Notes under the pieces: model-generated
What the model saw: the letters and a program-made list of their open reading frames with translations, nothing else
The model's database searches: none
What the model was told of the DNA's origin: nothing
Origin: an uncultured Bacteroidales bacterium
GTDB lineage: Bacteria > Bacteroidota > Bacteroidia > Bacteroidales > UBA932
Assembly (NCBI GenBank): GCA_944323785.1
Contig: CALUTU010000003.1
Coordinates: 62,001 to 126,000 of the forward strand
Length of the DNA: 64,000 nucleotides
Direction of reading: 5' to 3'
Made by a program: the position numbers and the translations under genes
In this document: piece after piece, positions 26,554-35,359 of the stretch
Position numbering within the stretch: the stretch's first letter is position 1
How the letters are laid out: every line of letters begins with the position of its first letter

Positions 26554-27832
26554 ATTCAAGAGTAACTTTGAAGGTCTTGCGTCCGCTGCCCGGCAGATCA
26601 TACATGGAATCCATCATCACCGCCTCACAGATTGAGCGCAGACCGCGGGCCCCGAGCTTGTATTTCAGGGCGGTGTCCACTATCAGATCCAGCACAGAGT
26701 CCTCTATCGTCAACTTGACTCCGTCCAGCTCGAACAGATGCACATACTGCCTGACCAGAGCGTTCTTGGGTTCGGTAAGGATTCGTCGTAAAGCATCCCT
26801 GTCCAGTGGATTAAGGTATGTTACTATAGGCAGACGGCCCACTATCTCAGGTATCAGGCCGTATGAGCGCAGGTCCTGAGGCGCGATGTAGCGCAGCAGA
26901 TTGTCCATGTCTATGTGACTCTTCTTCTCCTGGGCGCCATAACCGACCACACGGGTGTTTAGCCTCTGCGCTATCCGTTTCTCAATGCCCTCGAATGCCC
27001 CTCCGCAGATGAAGAGGATATTGGTGGTGTTTACCGGTATCATCTTCTGCTCCGGGTGCTTGCGTCCTCCGGCTGGCGGCACGTTTACGATACTGCCCTC
27101 CAGCAGCTTGAGCATGGCCTGCTGGACACCTTCTCCCGACACGTCCCGGGTTATCGACGGATTGTCACTCTTGCGGGCTATCTTGTCTATCTCGTCGATA
27201 AATACTATTCCCCGCTCGGCCCTGTCCACATCGTAATCGGCTGCCTGAAGCAGACGGGACAGGATGCTCTCCACATCCTCACCCACATAGCCGGCTTCAG
27301 TGAGCACAGTTGCATCAACTATGGCGAACGGCACATTGAGCATCCGCGCTATGGTCCTGGCCAGAAGAGTCTTGCCCGTGCCGGTAGGACCAACCAACAA
27401 GATATTGGACTTTTCTATCTCCAGGGCCTCCAGAGCCGACTTCTCGGCATCCAGCACTTTCTGGGCCCCGGATTTCTTCTTTCCGGCCTCAGCCTTCCTG
27501 CGGCTGAAAGCCTCGCCTATACGCTTGTAGTGATTGTACACGGCCACCGCCAGGGACTTCTTGGCATCGTCCTGTCCTATCACATACTGGTCCAGAAATG
27601 CCGTTATCTGCTTTGGCGTTACATTAAGGGTCTCACATGAGGCCGACTTCCCGGATTCAGCTCCGCGATACTCATCGAACAACTCATCTCCGAATATCGA
27701 ATGTACGTACTCCGATACCCTGAGTGCGCAGTCCACGCAGATAGAACTCCCACCGCCCTGCAGCAGCATCTCCACCTGATCGGAGGTACGGCCGCAAAAG
27801 GCGCATTTATCCACTTTCTTCTTATCGCTCAT
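26510..27832 (-). CDS. clpX: ATP-dependent Clp protease ATP-binding subunit ClpX
   Basis: A 440-residue AAA+ unfoldase that feeds proteins into ClpP. I chose ATG 27832 ([15 protein letters not shown]), which overlaps the clpP stop as ATGA. The N-terminal zinc-binding domain has CAFC and CVDC. Walker A is [12 protein letters not shown], Walker [12 protein letters not shown], sensor 2 [11 protein letters not shown]. The ClpP-docking IGF-type loop appears as [13 protein letters not shown]. Length is slightly above E. coli. The TPR/AraC gene overlaps its end. Confidence 0.97.
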   Translation of the reverse strand: MSDKKKVDKCAFCGRTSDQVEMLLQGGGSSICVDCALRVSEYVHSIFGDELFDEYRGAESGKSASCETLNVTPKQITAFLDQYVIGQDDAKKSLAVAVYNHYKRIGEAFSRRKAEAGKKKSGAQKVLDAEKSALEALEIEKSNILLVGPTGTGKTLLARTIARMLNVPFAIVDATVLTEAGYVGEDVESILSRLLQAADYDVDRAERGIVFIDEIDKIARKSDNPSITRDVSGEGVQQAMLKLLEGSIVNVPPAGGRKHPEQKMIPVNTTNILFICGGAFEGIEKRIAQRLNTRVVGYGAQEKKSHIDMDNLLRYIAPQDLRSYGLIPEIVGRLPIVTYLNPLDRDALRRILTEPKNALVRQYVHLFELDGVKLTIEDSVLDLIVDTALKYKLGARGLRSICEAVMMDSMYDLPGSGRKTFKVTLEYAKERIDRFAGTLS

Positions 27833-28491
27833 CGTGAGAGTATATTGTCCACCATTCCATATTCCAGAGCCTCCCGGGAAGTCATCCAATAATCCCGGTC
27901 AGCATCCTTGGTAATCTTCTCCACCGTCTGTCCCGTATGCTTGGAAAGGATGTCATACAGTTCTCCCTTGAGCTTGCGTATCTCGGCTGCGGCTATCTCT
28001 ATGTCGGAAGCCTGTCCCTCAGCACCTCCCATCGGCTGATGGATCAGCACTCTGGAATGAGGCAACACCGAGCGCTTGCCCTTCGCTCCTGCGGCCAGCA
28101 GCACAGCTGCCATTGAGGCTGCCATGCCCGTGCATATCGTAGCCACATCCGGACCTACGAGTTGCATGGTATCATAGATGCCCAGACCGGCATAGACCAT
28201 TCCCCCGGGAGAATTAACATATATCTGAATATCGGACGAGGAGTCCGTTGACTCCAGAAACAGGAGCTGCGCCTGTATGATATTGGCCACGTCATTGTCA
28301 ATGGCCACACCCAGGAATATGATCCTGTCCATCATCAGGCGTGAGAAGACGTCCATCTGGGCGACATTGAGCTGACGCTCCTCTATGATAGTGGGATTGA
28401 TATAACCGGAATACACCCTGGAATATGAGTCCAGACGGGCCGAGCTCATTCCAAGGTGCTTCACTGCGTATTTTTCGAACTCAGAAGCCAT
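27829..28491 (-). CDS. clpP: ATP-dependent Clp protease proteolytic subunit ClpP
   Basis: A 220-residue serine peptidase forming the Clp barrel. Catalytic residues are visible in [16 protein letters not shown] (Ser), [12 protein letters not shown] (His) and [10 protein letters not shown] (Asp). The oxyanion strand [12 protein letters not shown] is conserved. It lies 4 bp after tig and overlaps clpX by ATGA, so tig-clpP-clpX form one operon. Confidence 0.98.
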   Translation of the reverse strand: MASEFEKYAVKHLGMSSARLDSYSRVYSGYINPTIIEERQLNVAQMDVFSRLMMDRIIFLGVAIDNDVANIIQAQLLFLESTDSSSDIQIYVNSPGGMVYAGLGIYDTMQLVGPDVATICTGMAASMAAVLLAAGAKGKRSVLPHSRVLIHQPMGGAEGQASDIEIAAAEIRKLKGELYDILSKHTGQTVEKITKDADRDYWMTSREALEYGMVDNILSR

Positions 28492-28495
28492 AGAA

Positions 28496-29818
28496 CTACT
28501 GGTTCATCTTGCGGAGGTCTGCGGAACTGATCTCCTTGTTGTCCAAAGTAACTGTCTTGCGTACAAAGTTCAGAACTACATTCTCCTGAGCCTTCTCGGC
28601 GATACGGCGTCCCTGCTTGTCATCTGCCAGGATGTTCGCGGCATAGCCCTTGAGATGCTCCTCGGGTACGTTGTTCAAGCCGTACATTGCGAACTGGTAA
28701 CGGGCCAGTTTCAAAGCCTCGGCGTTGACATCGTCCTTGGTCACCTCCAGCTTGTTGTCGCTCATGATGCGGCCCTCGACGGTCTGCCATTTGAAATCCT
28801 TGATAAACATGGGGAAGTCCTTGTCGATGTCCTCCTTGGAGAACTTGCCCTCATTGACCTGATACAGCCACCTCTTCAGGAAGTCCTCAGACACCTTGAT
28901 GTCAGCCTTGTTCATCAGATACTCACGGGCATCCAGCATAAAGCGGTAGTCACTCTCCTGCCTGAACTCCTCTGTCATACGCTCTGTGACAGCCTTGTCG
29001 AACTCAGCCTCATCGTGAACCTTGTCCGGTCCGAAGAGGGCGTCGTAAAGCTCCTTGCCGGGCACTGCATCCACATAGTTCTTGATCTCCTTGACGGTCA
29101 AGTGCCATACAGGCTCCATACCTTCCAGTTCTTCTTTCTTGACGCGGAGCATGGCTGCGCGGTCAGCCTCATTGGGGAAGGTCTTCACGACATCCACATC
29201 CAGCTCATCGCCGGCCTTCTTGCCCAGGAAGAGGGCCTTGGCCTCCTCGTGGAGCACGTTCATGGCGATATAGGAGGCGTCCACCTTTCTGTCTCCCTGC
29301 ACCATGTCGGCTACTACGAAATCACCGTCCTTGACCTCGTCGCAGTTCTCCAGGCGGGAATACTGCTTGTATAGCTGCTTCTTGTATTCCTCTTTCTCCT
29401 TGTCGTTGACGGGTATATTATAATAAGGTATGTGGTCGTCCGCCGAGACAGTCAGGTCAAACTTGGGAGCCAATGCTATGTCGAAAGTAAAATCGAACTC
29501 CTCTCCACCGTCGAAGTCATTCTTGGTCTCAGCGTCCTCAACGGGAAGGGGCTCACCGATCACTGTCAGCTTATGCTCCTCGATATAATTGTTCAGACTA
29601 TTGGATATCAGTTCATTGATTGACTCTACAAGAGCCTGGCCACCATAAAGTTTCTCTATGAGACCCATCGGAGCCATCCCCTTTCTGAAGCCCCTGATGT
29701 CGGCACTGCGACGGAAACGGTTGAGCACTTTCTTCCTGCTGTCCGCATAATCGTCTTTTACAAAATGGAATGACAGTCTAATCGTCAGTCCGTCATTTAC
29801 TAATTCTTTTACTTCCAT
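28496..29818 (-). CDS. tig: Trigger factor
   Basis: A 440-residue ribosome-associated chaperone. The N-terminal ribosome-binding domain has the signature FRKGMAPMGLIEKLYG (related to GFRxGKxP), followed by the PPIase-like and C-terminal helical domains. The PPIase region is poorly conserved, as usual for Bacteroidota. It heads the tig-clpP-clpX operon, so chaperone and protease levels are coordinated. A well-matched promoter lies upstream. Confidence 0.95.
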   Translation of the reverse strand: MEVKELVNDGLTIRLSFHFVKDDYADSRKKVLNRFRRSADIRGFRKGMAPMGLIEKLYGGQALVESINELISNSLNNYIEEHKLTVIGEPLPVEDAETKNDFDGGEEFDFTFDIALAPKFDLTVSADDHIPYYNIPVNDKEKEEYKKQLYKQYSRLENCDEVKDGDFVVADMVQGDRKVDASYIAMNVLHEEAKALFLGKKAGDELDVDVVKTFPNEADRAAMLRVKKEELEGMEPVWHLTVKEIKNYVDAVPGKELYDALFGPDKVHDEAEFDKAVTERMTEEFRQESDYRFMLDAREYLMNKADIKVSEDFLKRWLYQVNEGKFSKEDIDKDFPMFIKDFKWQTVEGRIMSDNKLEVTKDDVNAEALKLARYQFAMYGLNNVPEEHLKGYAANILADDKQGRRIAEKAQENVVLNFVRKTVTLDNKEISSADLRKMNQ

Positions 29819-29855
29819 ATCGTTTATATATTATTGTCTTTTTGATACAAGTGCG

Positions 29856-29886
29856 CAAAAGTAAATAAAATCCTTTATTTTACAAA
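29856..29886 (-). promoter_or_regulatory. Consensus promoter of tig-clpP-clpX
   Basis: On the minus strand TTTG (29883-29886), 19 bp, then TACTTTTG (29856-29863): a textbook Bacteroidota promoter, 37 bp before the tig ATG. Confidence 0.8.
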
Positions 29887-29915
29887 AGATTGAGCCGTAT
29901 TTGATTTCGTTTCGC

Positions 29916-29923
29916 TATCTTTG
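29916..29923 (+). promoter_or_regulatory. -7 promoter box of tpiA
   Basis: TATCTTTG, 27 bp before the tpiA ATG. A TTG occurs 23 bp upstream of it, a longer spacing than usual. It diverges from the tig promoter. Confidence 0.6.
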
Positions 29924-29950
29924 CCTAACACAAACTAATCAGCAGTCATT

Positions 29951-30703
29951 ATGAGAATGAAAATCGTAGCGGGCAACTGGAAGATGAACACCCTGCCCGC
30001 AGAAGGAGCCGCACTGGCACAGGATATTGTCAACGCAATCGCAGAAGTTCCATCGGACGTACAACTCATACTTGCCCCTCCTTTCACGCATCTCGACCGC
30101 GTGGAAGAAGTCATCAAGGGGTCAGCAGTGGCCCTGTCTGCCCAGAACTGCGCCGACAAGGACAAAGGCGCGTACACCGGTGAGGTGTCAGCGGCCATGC
30201 TCGCAGCAACCGGATGCACATACGTAATCTTAGGACACTCAGAAAGAAGAGAATACTATCACGAGACCTCTGCTACGCTGAACGGCAAGATGGCCATGGC
30301 ACTGGCCAACGGACTCAGACCCATATACTGCGTAGGCGAGAAACTGGAGGAAAGAGAGGCTGGAAGGCATTTTGACGTGGTTGGCTCGCAGATAAAAGAA
30401 GTACTGTCCGGTCTGACTCCCGAACAGATAGCCGGTACAGTGGTGGCTTATGAACCCGTATGGGCCATCGGCACAGGCAAGACGGCCACTGCAGAGCAGG
30501 CGCAGGAGATACATGCTTTCATCCGGAAGACTCTTGCGGAGAAATTCGGAGTTCTGGCAGAGAATATCCCGATACTCTACGGAGGCAGCTGCAAGCCTTC
30601 CAATGCCCGCGAGCTTTTCGCACAGAATGACATAGACGGTGGCCTCATCGGAGGTGCCGCCCTTAAAGCGGAGGACTTCATCGCCATAGCCAGAAGTTTC
30701 TAA
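29951..30703 (+). CDS. tpiA: Triosephosphate isomerase
   Basis: A 250-residue glycolytic TIM barrel interconverting dihydroxyacetone phosphate and glyceraldehyde 3-phosphate. Motifs: VAGNWKMN (catalytic Lys), ILGHSERREYY (catalytic His), AYEPVWAIGTGKTA (catalytic Glu and mobile loop) and ILYGGSCKPSNA (phosphate site). Length is normal. prmA starts 4 bp after the stop. Confidence 0.98.
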   Translation: MRMKIVAGNWKMNTLPAEGAALAQDIVNAIAEVPSDVQLILAPPFTHLDRVEEVIKGSAVALSAQNCADKDKGAYTGEVSAAMLAATGCTYVILGHSERREYYHETSATLNGKMAMALANGLRPIYCVGEKLEEREAGRHFDVVGSQIKEVLSGLTPEQIAGTVVAYEPVWAIGTGKTATAEQAQEIHAFIRKTLAEKFGVLAENIPILYGGSCKPSNARELFAQNDIDGGLIGGAALKAEDFIAIARSF

Positions 30704-30707
30704 CAGT

Positions 30708-31559
30708 ATGGAATACATAGAAGTATCCATAGAGATCAGCCCGTTCAAGGACGAATATGCGGAAATAGTCACGGCTGAGATAGACAGCCTGGGCTTTGAG
30801 AGCTATCTCACCGAGGAGCCGTATCTGAAAGCATATATTCCTAAGGAGCGGTTCAGCGAGCCGCATCTGAAAACCGTACTGAGCCTTATCCCGGAGACGG
30901 ACTTCAAAGTACGCTATACTCTGACCCTTATTCCGGAGCAGAACTGGAACGCGCTTTGGGAATCCGCATTCGAGCCGGTAGTCATTGACGGGCGCTGCAC
31001 TATTAAGGCATCATTCCACAAAGGACTGCCCAGAACCAGATATACCGTCACCATAGATCCGAAAATGGCATTCGGCACCGGGCATCACCAGACCACATCT
31101 CTGATAATCCGAAGCATGATGCAGTCCGAGAAGGACATCAGGGACAAGCAGGTGCTGGACATGGGCTGCGGGACCGGGATCCTGTCCATACTTGCGGCCA
31201 AGATGAAGGCGGCCGTACCCGTTCACGCCATAGACATCGATCCGGTAGCCGTACGCTCGGCCAGGGAAAATGCCCGCAGGAACAGGGTAACAGACCGCAT
31301 CAAGGCCCTGTGCGGAGACGCCTCGCTGATACAGGCCGGCAAGTACGACCTGATCATCGCCAACATCAACCGCAACATCATCCTGGAGGACCTGTCCACC
31401 TACTCCCGCGGACTACGCCCAGAAGGGCACCTGATCACCAGCGGCTTCTACGAGGAAGACTGCGCCATGATAGAAGCCGAGGCCTCAAGGCACGGACTGG
31501 AGCGCGTCTCATCGGACAGCATGGACCGTTGGGCAACCGTAACATTCAAGAAAATTTAA
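30708..31559 (+). CDS. prmA: Ribosomal protein L11 methyltransferase
   Basis: A 283-residue SAM-dependent methyltransferase that modifies ribosomal protein L11. It has an N-terminal L11-binding domain (IEVSIEISPFKDEYAEIV), then DPKMAFGTGHHQTT, the SAM motif VLDMGCGTGILSILAAK and ANINRNIILEDL in the catalytic domain. It directly follows tpiA, a pairing I see as co-transcription by proximity only. Confidence 0.95.
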   Translation: MEYIEVSIEISPFKDEYAEIVTAEIDSLGFESYLTEEPYLKAYIPKERFSEPHLKTVLSLIPETDFKVRYTLTLIPEQNWNALWESAFEPVVIDGRCTIKASFHKGLPRTRYTVTIDPKMAFGTGHHQTTSLIIRSMMQSEKDIRDKQVLDMGCGTGILSILAAKMKAAVPVHAIDIDPVAVRSARENARRNRVTDRIKALCGDASLIQAGKYDLIIANINRNIILEDLSTYSRGLRPEGHLITSGFYEEDCAMIEAEASRHGLERVSSDSMDRWATVTFKKI

Positions 31560-31591
31560 TCCTATCAAGTCACTAATAACACAAACTCTGA

Positions 31592-34500
31592 ATGAAAAAA
31601 ATACTGATTTTCGCTCTGTCTGCCGTCTGCATTTTATCAGGACAGGCAGCTGTCACTTTTATCAAAGCCGTTCCTAAAGACCCGGATGTTCCTCTCTGGA
31701 TGAGGTATCCCAAGATCTCCCCGGACGGCAGCAAGATAGCATTTTCCTATCAGGGCGACATCTACTATGTGCCCGTATCCGGAGGTGAGGCCGTAAGGCT
31801 CACCGCCACCGAGGACTACGAGTCACAGCCCGTATGGTCCAACGACAGCCGCACCATAGCCTTCGTCTCGGACCGTTTCGGCGGCATGGACATATTCACC
31901 ATGAGCATTGACGGAGGCAAGGCCACCCGCGTGACCACCCACTCCGGCACCGAGACTCCTCTGGCATTCTCCCCTGACGACAAGTACATCTATTTCTCCG
32001 CGGCCATCCAGGATCCGGCATCCAGCGCAATGTGGTCCGCCTCATGGCTCACCGAGCTGTACCGCGTCAAAGCCACCGGCGGCCGCCCGGAGCAGATAAC
32101 AGCCACCCCTGTATGCTCCATCAGCTTCGACACCGACGGTGAGTCATTCCTATACTACGACCGCACCGGCAGCGAGAACATCTGGCGCAAGCACCACACA
32201 TCCTCAGTGGCCCGCAACATTTTCTATTATGACGCAGCCGATGGAAGCCACACCCAGATTACATTCAATCCCGGCGAGGACCGCGACCCGGTATACACCT
32301 CTGAAGGCAGGATGGTATTCCTCAGCGAGCGCGACGGAGGCTCCTTCAACGTCTACGAGGCCGCAGTGAATGACGCCGAGAACGCAACAGCCCTGACCTC
32401 ATTCAAGAAACATCCAGTGCGCTTCCTCAGCCGCGCAGGCAACGGCACACTGTGTTTCGGCTACAACGGGGAGATCTACACACTTGCCGATGGAGGCAAG
32501 CCGGAGAAAGTGAGGATCAGCATTGTCAATGACAACCTCAACCATCCCTCCATGCTCCATCTGGGCAGCGTGAACGAGATGGCCTTCTCCGATGACGGCA
32601 AGGAGATAATCCTGCAGAGCCGCGGTGAGGTGTTCGCCACCACCGGTGAGTACAGCACCACCAAGCAGATAAGCCGCACGGCAGCCGCCGAGGAGGGCAT
32701 CACCATCTCCCCCGACGGAAAGACCATAGTCTATGCGTCAGAGCGGACCGGCTGCTGGAACCTCTACAAGGCAACGCTGGCCGACGAGGACGAACTGCAT
32801 TTCGCATACGCGACCCTCATCGATGAGGAACCGCTGCTCAAGGACGACGGCAACGAGCGCACCTTCCCCTCCTTCTCCCCCGACGGCAAGGAAGTGGCAT
32901 TCATAGAGAACCGCAACATCCTAAAGGTGCTCAACCTTGAGACCGGCAAAGTCCGCCAGATTACCGACGGCACACAGCACTATGGGGAATTCCAGTACGA
33001 CTGGTCGCCTGACGGCAAATGGTTTGCCCTGACCCTCATCACCAACCGCCGTGACCCGTACAGCGACATCGGCATCGTATCCGCAGTGGACGGAGGCCGG
33101 ATACACAACGTGACCAACAGCGGCTACATCGACCATTCGCCACAGTGGGCCATGGACGGCAACGCCATCATCTTCATCTCCAACCGTCTGGGTCTCAGGG
33201 CGCACGCCTCATGGGGCAGCCAGGATGACGTATTCATCGCCTTCATGAACCGCGACACCTACGACAAGTTCAATATGAGCGAGGAAGAATACGCGCTCTA
33301 CAAGGAGAAAGAAGAGGCCGCCGAGAAGAAGGCCAAGGAAGCAGAGGAGGCAGAAAAAGAGAAAGCCTCCAAGGACAAGAAAGGCAAGAAAGACGCTGAA
33401 AAGAAAGACTCAGAGGCTGATGATAAGAGCAAGGACATCGAAATAGACTTCGACGGCATAGAACACCGCATCATGCGCCTTACCCCCATGTCCTCCACCC
33501 TGGCCTCGGCAGCCCTTACCGGCGACGGTGAGAGCCTCTACTTCCTGAGCGCATTCGAGGAGGGCTTCGACCTCTGGGAGCTGGAGACCCGCACCGGAGC
33601 CGTCTCGCTGCTCAAGAAGCTCAACACCTCCTACGCATCCCTGGCATTCGACAAGGACGAGAAGAACCTCTACATCCTCGGCTCGCGTCCCCAGATCATG
33701 AGCATGGCCGGCAAGCAGACCAAGCCGGTCAACTTCAACATGAGCATGGAGCTGGACCGCGCGGCCGAGAGGGCCTACATGATGGACCACGTGTTCAAGC
33801 AGGAGGAGAAGAAATTCTATACCGACACCTATCACGGAGTGGACCTGAAGCAGCTGCGCAAGGACTATCTGCCGTTCCTGGAGCACATCAACAACAACTA
33901 CGACTTCTCCGAGATGCTCTCCGAGATACTGGGCGAGCTGAACGTATCCCACACCGGTTCGGGCTACGGCGGTCGCGGAGCTGAGAAGACTACACCTGCA
34001 CTCGGACTGCTGCTGGACATGAGGTACACCGGTGACGGCCTCCGTGTAGACGAGGTGCTGGAAGACGGACCGTTCGCCGTCAGCGGCTCTAAAGTAAAGG
34101 CCGGTGTCATCCTGGAAGCCATCGACGGAGAGAAAATACTCGCCGGAGAGGACTGGTTCCCGCTGATCAACGGCAAACTGGGAGATCAGGTGCTCTTCTC
34201 GTTCTATGATCCGGCAACCAAGGAACGCTGGAACGAGGTAGCCAAGCCAATCTCCAGCTACGAGCAGAACGAGATGATGTATAAAAGATGGGTGGAGAGC
34301 CGTGCGGCGGAGGTTGACAGCCTTTCCGGCGGACGCTTGGGCTACGTACATATCCGCTCCATGGCCGATGGCAGCTACCGCGACGTATATGCGGACATCT
34401 TAGGCAAATACAACCTGCGCGACGGTATTGTCATCGATACCCGTCACAATGGCGGCGGCCGGCTTCACGAGGATATCGAGATACTCTTCACAGGAGAGAA

Positions 34501-34903
34501 ATACCTTGAGCAGGTCATCCAGGGCACTGTTGTATGCGACATGCCCTCCCGACGCTACAACAAGCACTCCATCATGCTTGTGAGCGAGGACAACTACTCC
34601 AACGCCCACGGCACGCCCTGGGTATACCAGCACCAGAAGATCGGTTCGATAGTAGGTATGCCCGTACCGGGAACCATGACATCGGTCAACTGGGAGACTC
34701 TGCAGGATCCCACGATGTATTTCGGAATACCTGTCATCGGATACCGCACACGCGACGGTCACTATCTGGAGAACTCCCAGCTTGAGCCTGACTTCAAGGT
34801 ACGCAACAAGCCCGAGGAACTCATCGAGGGCCGTGACGAGCAGCTTGAGGTAGCCGTCCGCGAGCTCCTGCGCCAGATCGACGCCGACACTGACCGCTGG
34901 TAA
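31592..34903 (+). CDS. Tricorn-like S41 family protease, exported
   Basis: An 1103-residue periplasmic protease. A signal peptide (KKILIFALSAVCILSGQA) is followed by two beta-propellers built from WD/PD40-like repeats (SPDGSKIAF, SPDDKYIYF, SPDGKEVAF, SPDGKWFAL), a Lys/Glu-rich linker of about 50 residues near 568-620, a tricorn C1 region, a PDZ domain (DGLRVDEVLEDGPFAVSG) and the S41 peptidase core. Catalytic candidates: His in LNVSHTGSGYG and Ser in EDNYSNAHG; DTRHNGGG is conserved. Tricorn homologs degrade oligopeptides. Separated from prmA by 32 bp and followed by a strong terminator. Confidence 0.93.
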   Translation: MKKILIFALSAVCILSGQAAVTFIKAVPKDPDVPLWMRYPKISPDGSKIAFSYQGDIYYVPVSGGEAVRLTATEDYESQPVWSNDSRTIAFVSDRFGGMDIFTMSIDGGKATRVTTHSGTETPLAFSPDDKYIYFSAAIQDPASSAMWSASWLTELYRVKATGGRPEQITATPVCSISFDTDGESFLYYDRTGSENIWRKHHTSSVARNIFYYDAADGSHTQITFNPGEDRDPVYTSEGRMVFLSERDGGSFNVYEAAVNDAENATALTSFKKHPVRFLSRAGNGTLCFGYNGEIYTLADGGKPEKVRISIVNDNLNHPSMLHLGSVNEMAFSDDGKEIILQSRGEVFATTGEYSTTKQISRTAAAEEGITISPDGKTIVYASERTGCWNLYKATLADEDELHFAYATLIDEEPLLKDDGNERTFPSFSPDGKEVAFIENRNILKVLNLETGKVRQITDGTQHYGEFQYDWSPDGKWFALTLITNRRDPYSDIGIVSAVDGGRIHNVTNSGYIDHSPQWAMDGNAIIFISNRLGLRAHASWGSQDDVFIAFMNRDTYDKFNMSEEEYALYKEKEEAAEKKAKEAEEAEKEKASKDKKGKKDAEKKDSEADDKSKDIEIDFDGIEHRIMRLTPMSSTLASAALTGDGESLYFLSAFEEGFDLWELETRTGAVSLLKKLNTSYASLAFDKDEKNLYILGSRPQIMSMAGKQTKPVNFNMSMELDRAAERAYMMDHVFKQEEKKFYTDTYHGVDLKQLRKDYLPFLEHINNNYDFSEMLSEILGELNVSHTGSGYGGRGAEKTTPALGLLLDMRYTGDGLRVDEVLEDGPFAVSGSKVKAGVILEAIDGEKILAGEDWFPLINGKLGDQVLFSFYDPATKERWNEVAKPISSYEQNEMMYKRWVESRAAEVDSLSGGRLGYVHIRSMADGSYRDVYADILGKYNLRDGIVIDTRHNGGGRLHEDIEILFTGEKYLEQVIQGTVVCDMPSRRYNKHSIMLVSEDNYSNAHGTPWVYQHQKIGSIVGMPVPGTMTSVNWETLQDPTMYFGIPVIGYRTRDGHYLENSQLEPDFKVRNKPEELIEGRDEQLEVAVRELLRQIDADTDRW

Positions 34904-34974
34904 ACCCACATCAACGGGATGTACGAGCATACGGTATTATCGTAAAAGACTGGATAGCAAGCCTTTATAAACAC

Positions 34975-35025
34975 AACGGATGGATTTCGGAGTCATACAT
35001 GGCCTTGAAATCCATCCGTTATTTT
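34975..35025 (+). terminator. Strong terminator of the tricorn-like gene
   Basis: AACGGATGGATTTC and GAAATCCATCCGTT form a perfect 14-bp stem with an 18-nt loop, followed by ATTTTT. Confidence 0.88.
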
Positions 35026-35131
35026 TGCAATCACATGATCTACCGGCGATTACCATCACGTCCGATGCCCGTACATCTCGTTAATGCATATCAGTTCCGC
35101 GCATTACATTGCAAAATACCGGACAAGCAGC

Positions 35132-35150
35132 GTATTTTTCAGAAAAATAC
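35132..35150. repeat. Inverted repeat abutting the tRNA-Leu promoter
   Basis: GTATTTTT-CAG-AAAAATAC, an 8-bp perfect inverted repeat, ends directly at the -7 box (35151). It occupies the position of the -33 and spacer region and could be an operator or a DNA-bending element. Confidence 0.5.
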
Positions 35151-35158
35151 TATCTTTG
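35151..35158 (+). promoter_or_regulatory. -7 promoter box of tRNA-Leu
   Basis: TATCTTTG, 21 bp before the first base of the tRNA. No TTTG is seen at -33. Confidence 0.6.
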
Positions 35159-35179
35159 CACTCCCGTTACACAAGACAC

Positions 35180-35261
35180 GCGGGCGTGTTGTAATTGGTA
35201 GCCAAGCCAGACTTAGGATCTGGTGCCGCAAGGCGTGGGGGTTCGAGTCCCCCCGCCCGCA
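35180..35261 (+). tRNA. tRNA-Leu (anticodon UAG)
   Basis: Class II tRNA. Acceptor stem GCGGGCG pairs with CGCCCGC. The anticodon arm is CCAGA-CTTAGGA-TCTGG with anticodon TAG, which reads CUN leucine codons. A long variable arm follows (TGCCGCAAGGCGT), then the T arm GGGGG-TTCGAGT-CCCCC. Discriminator base A; the 3' CCA is not encoded. Confidence 0.95.
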
Positions 35262-35301
35262 CAATTCGCAATGTGTTCTCTTTTTCATAACATGATTGTT
35301 C

Positions 35302-35340
35302 AACAGGCATCCAGCCCTAAATGGATGCCTGTTTTGTTTG
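35302..35340 (+). terminator. Terminator after tRNA-Leu
   Basis: AACAGGCATCCA and TGGATGCCTGTT form a perfect 12-bp stem with an 8-nt loop, followed by TTGTTTG. It sits between the tRNA (+) and the end of the SLC13 gene (-) and may serve both strands. Confidence 0.82.
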
Positions 35341-35359
35341 ACAGGGTGCTGCTGCGGTC

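Noticed and set aside
33410..34351. 313-codon open frame opposite the tricorn-like gene
   Set aside because: No family features; the conserved S41 protease occupies the opposite strand.
35180..35261. tRNA-Leu as an integration site for a mobile element
   Set aside because: Both sides hold core genes and no integrase or partial tRNA copy is seen.
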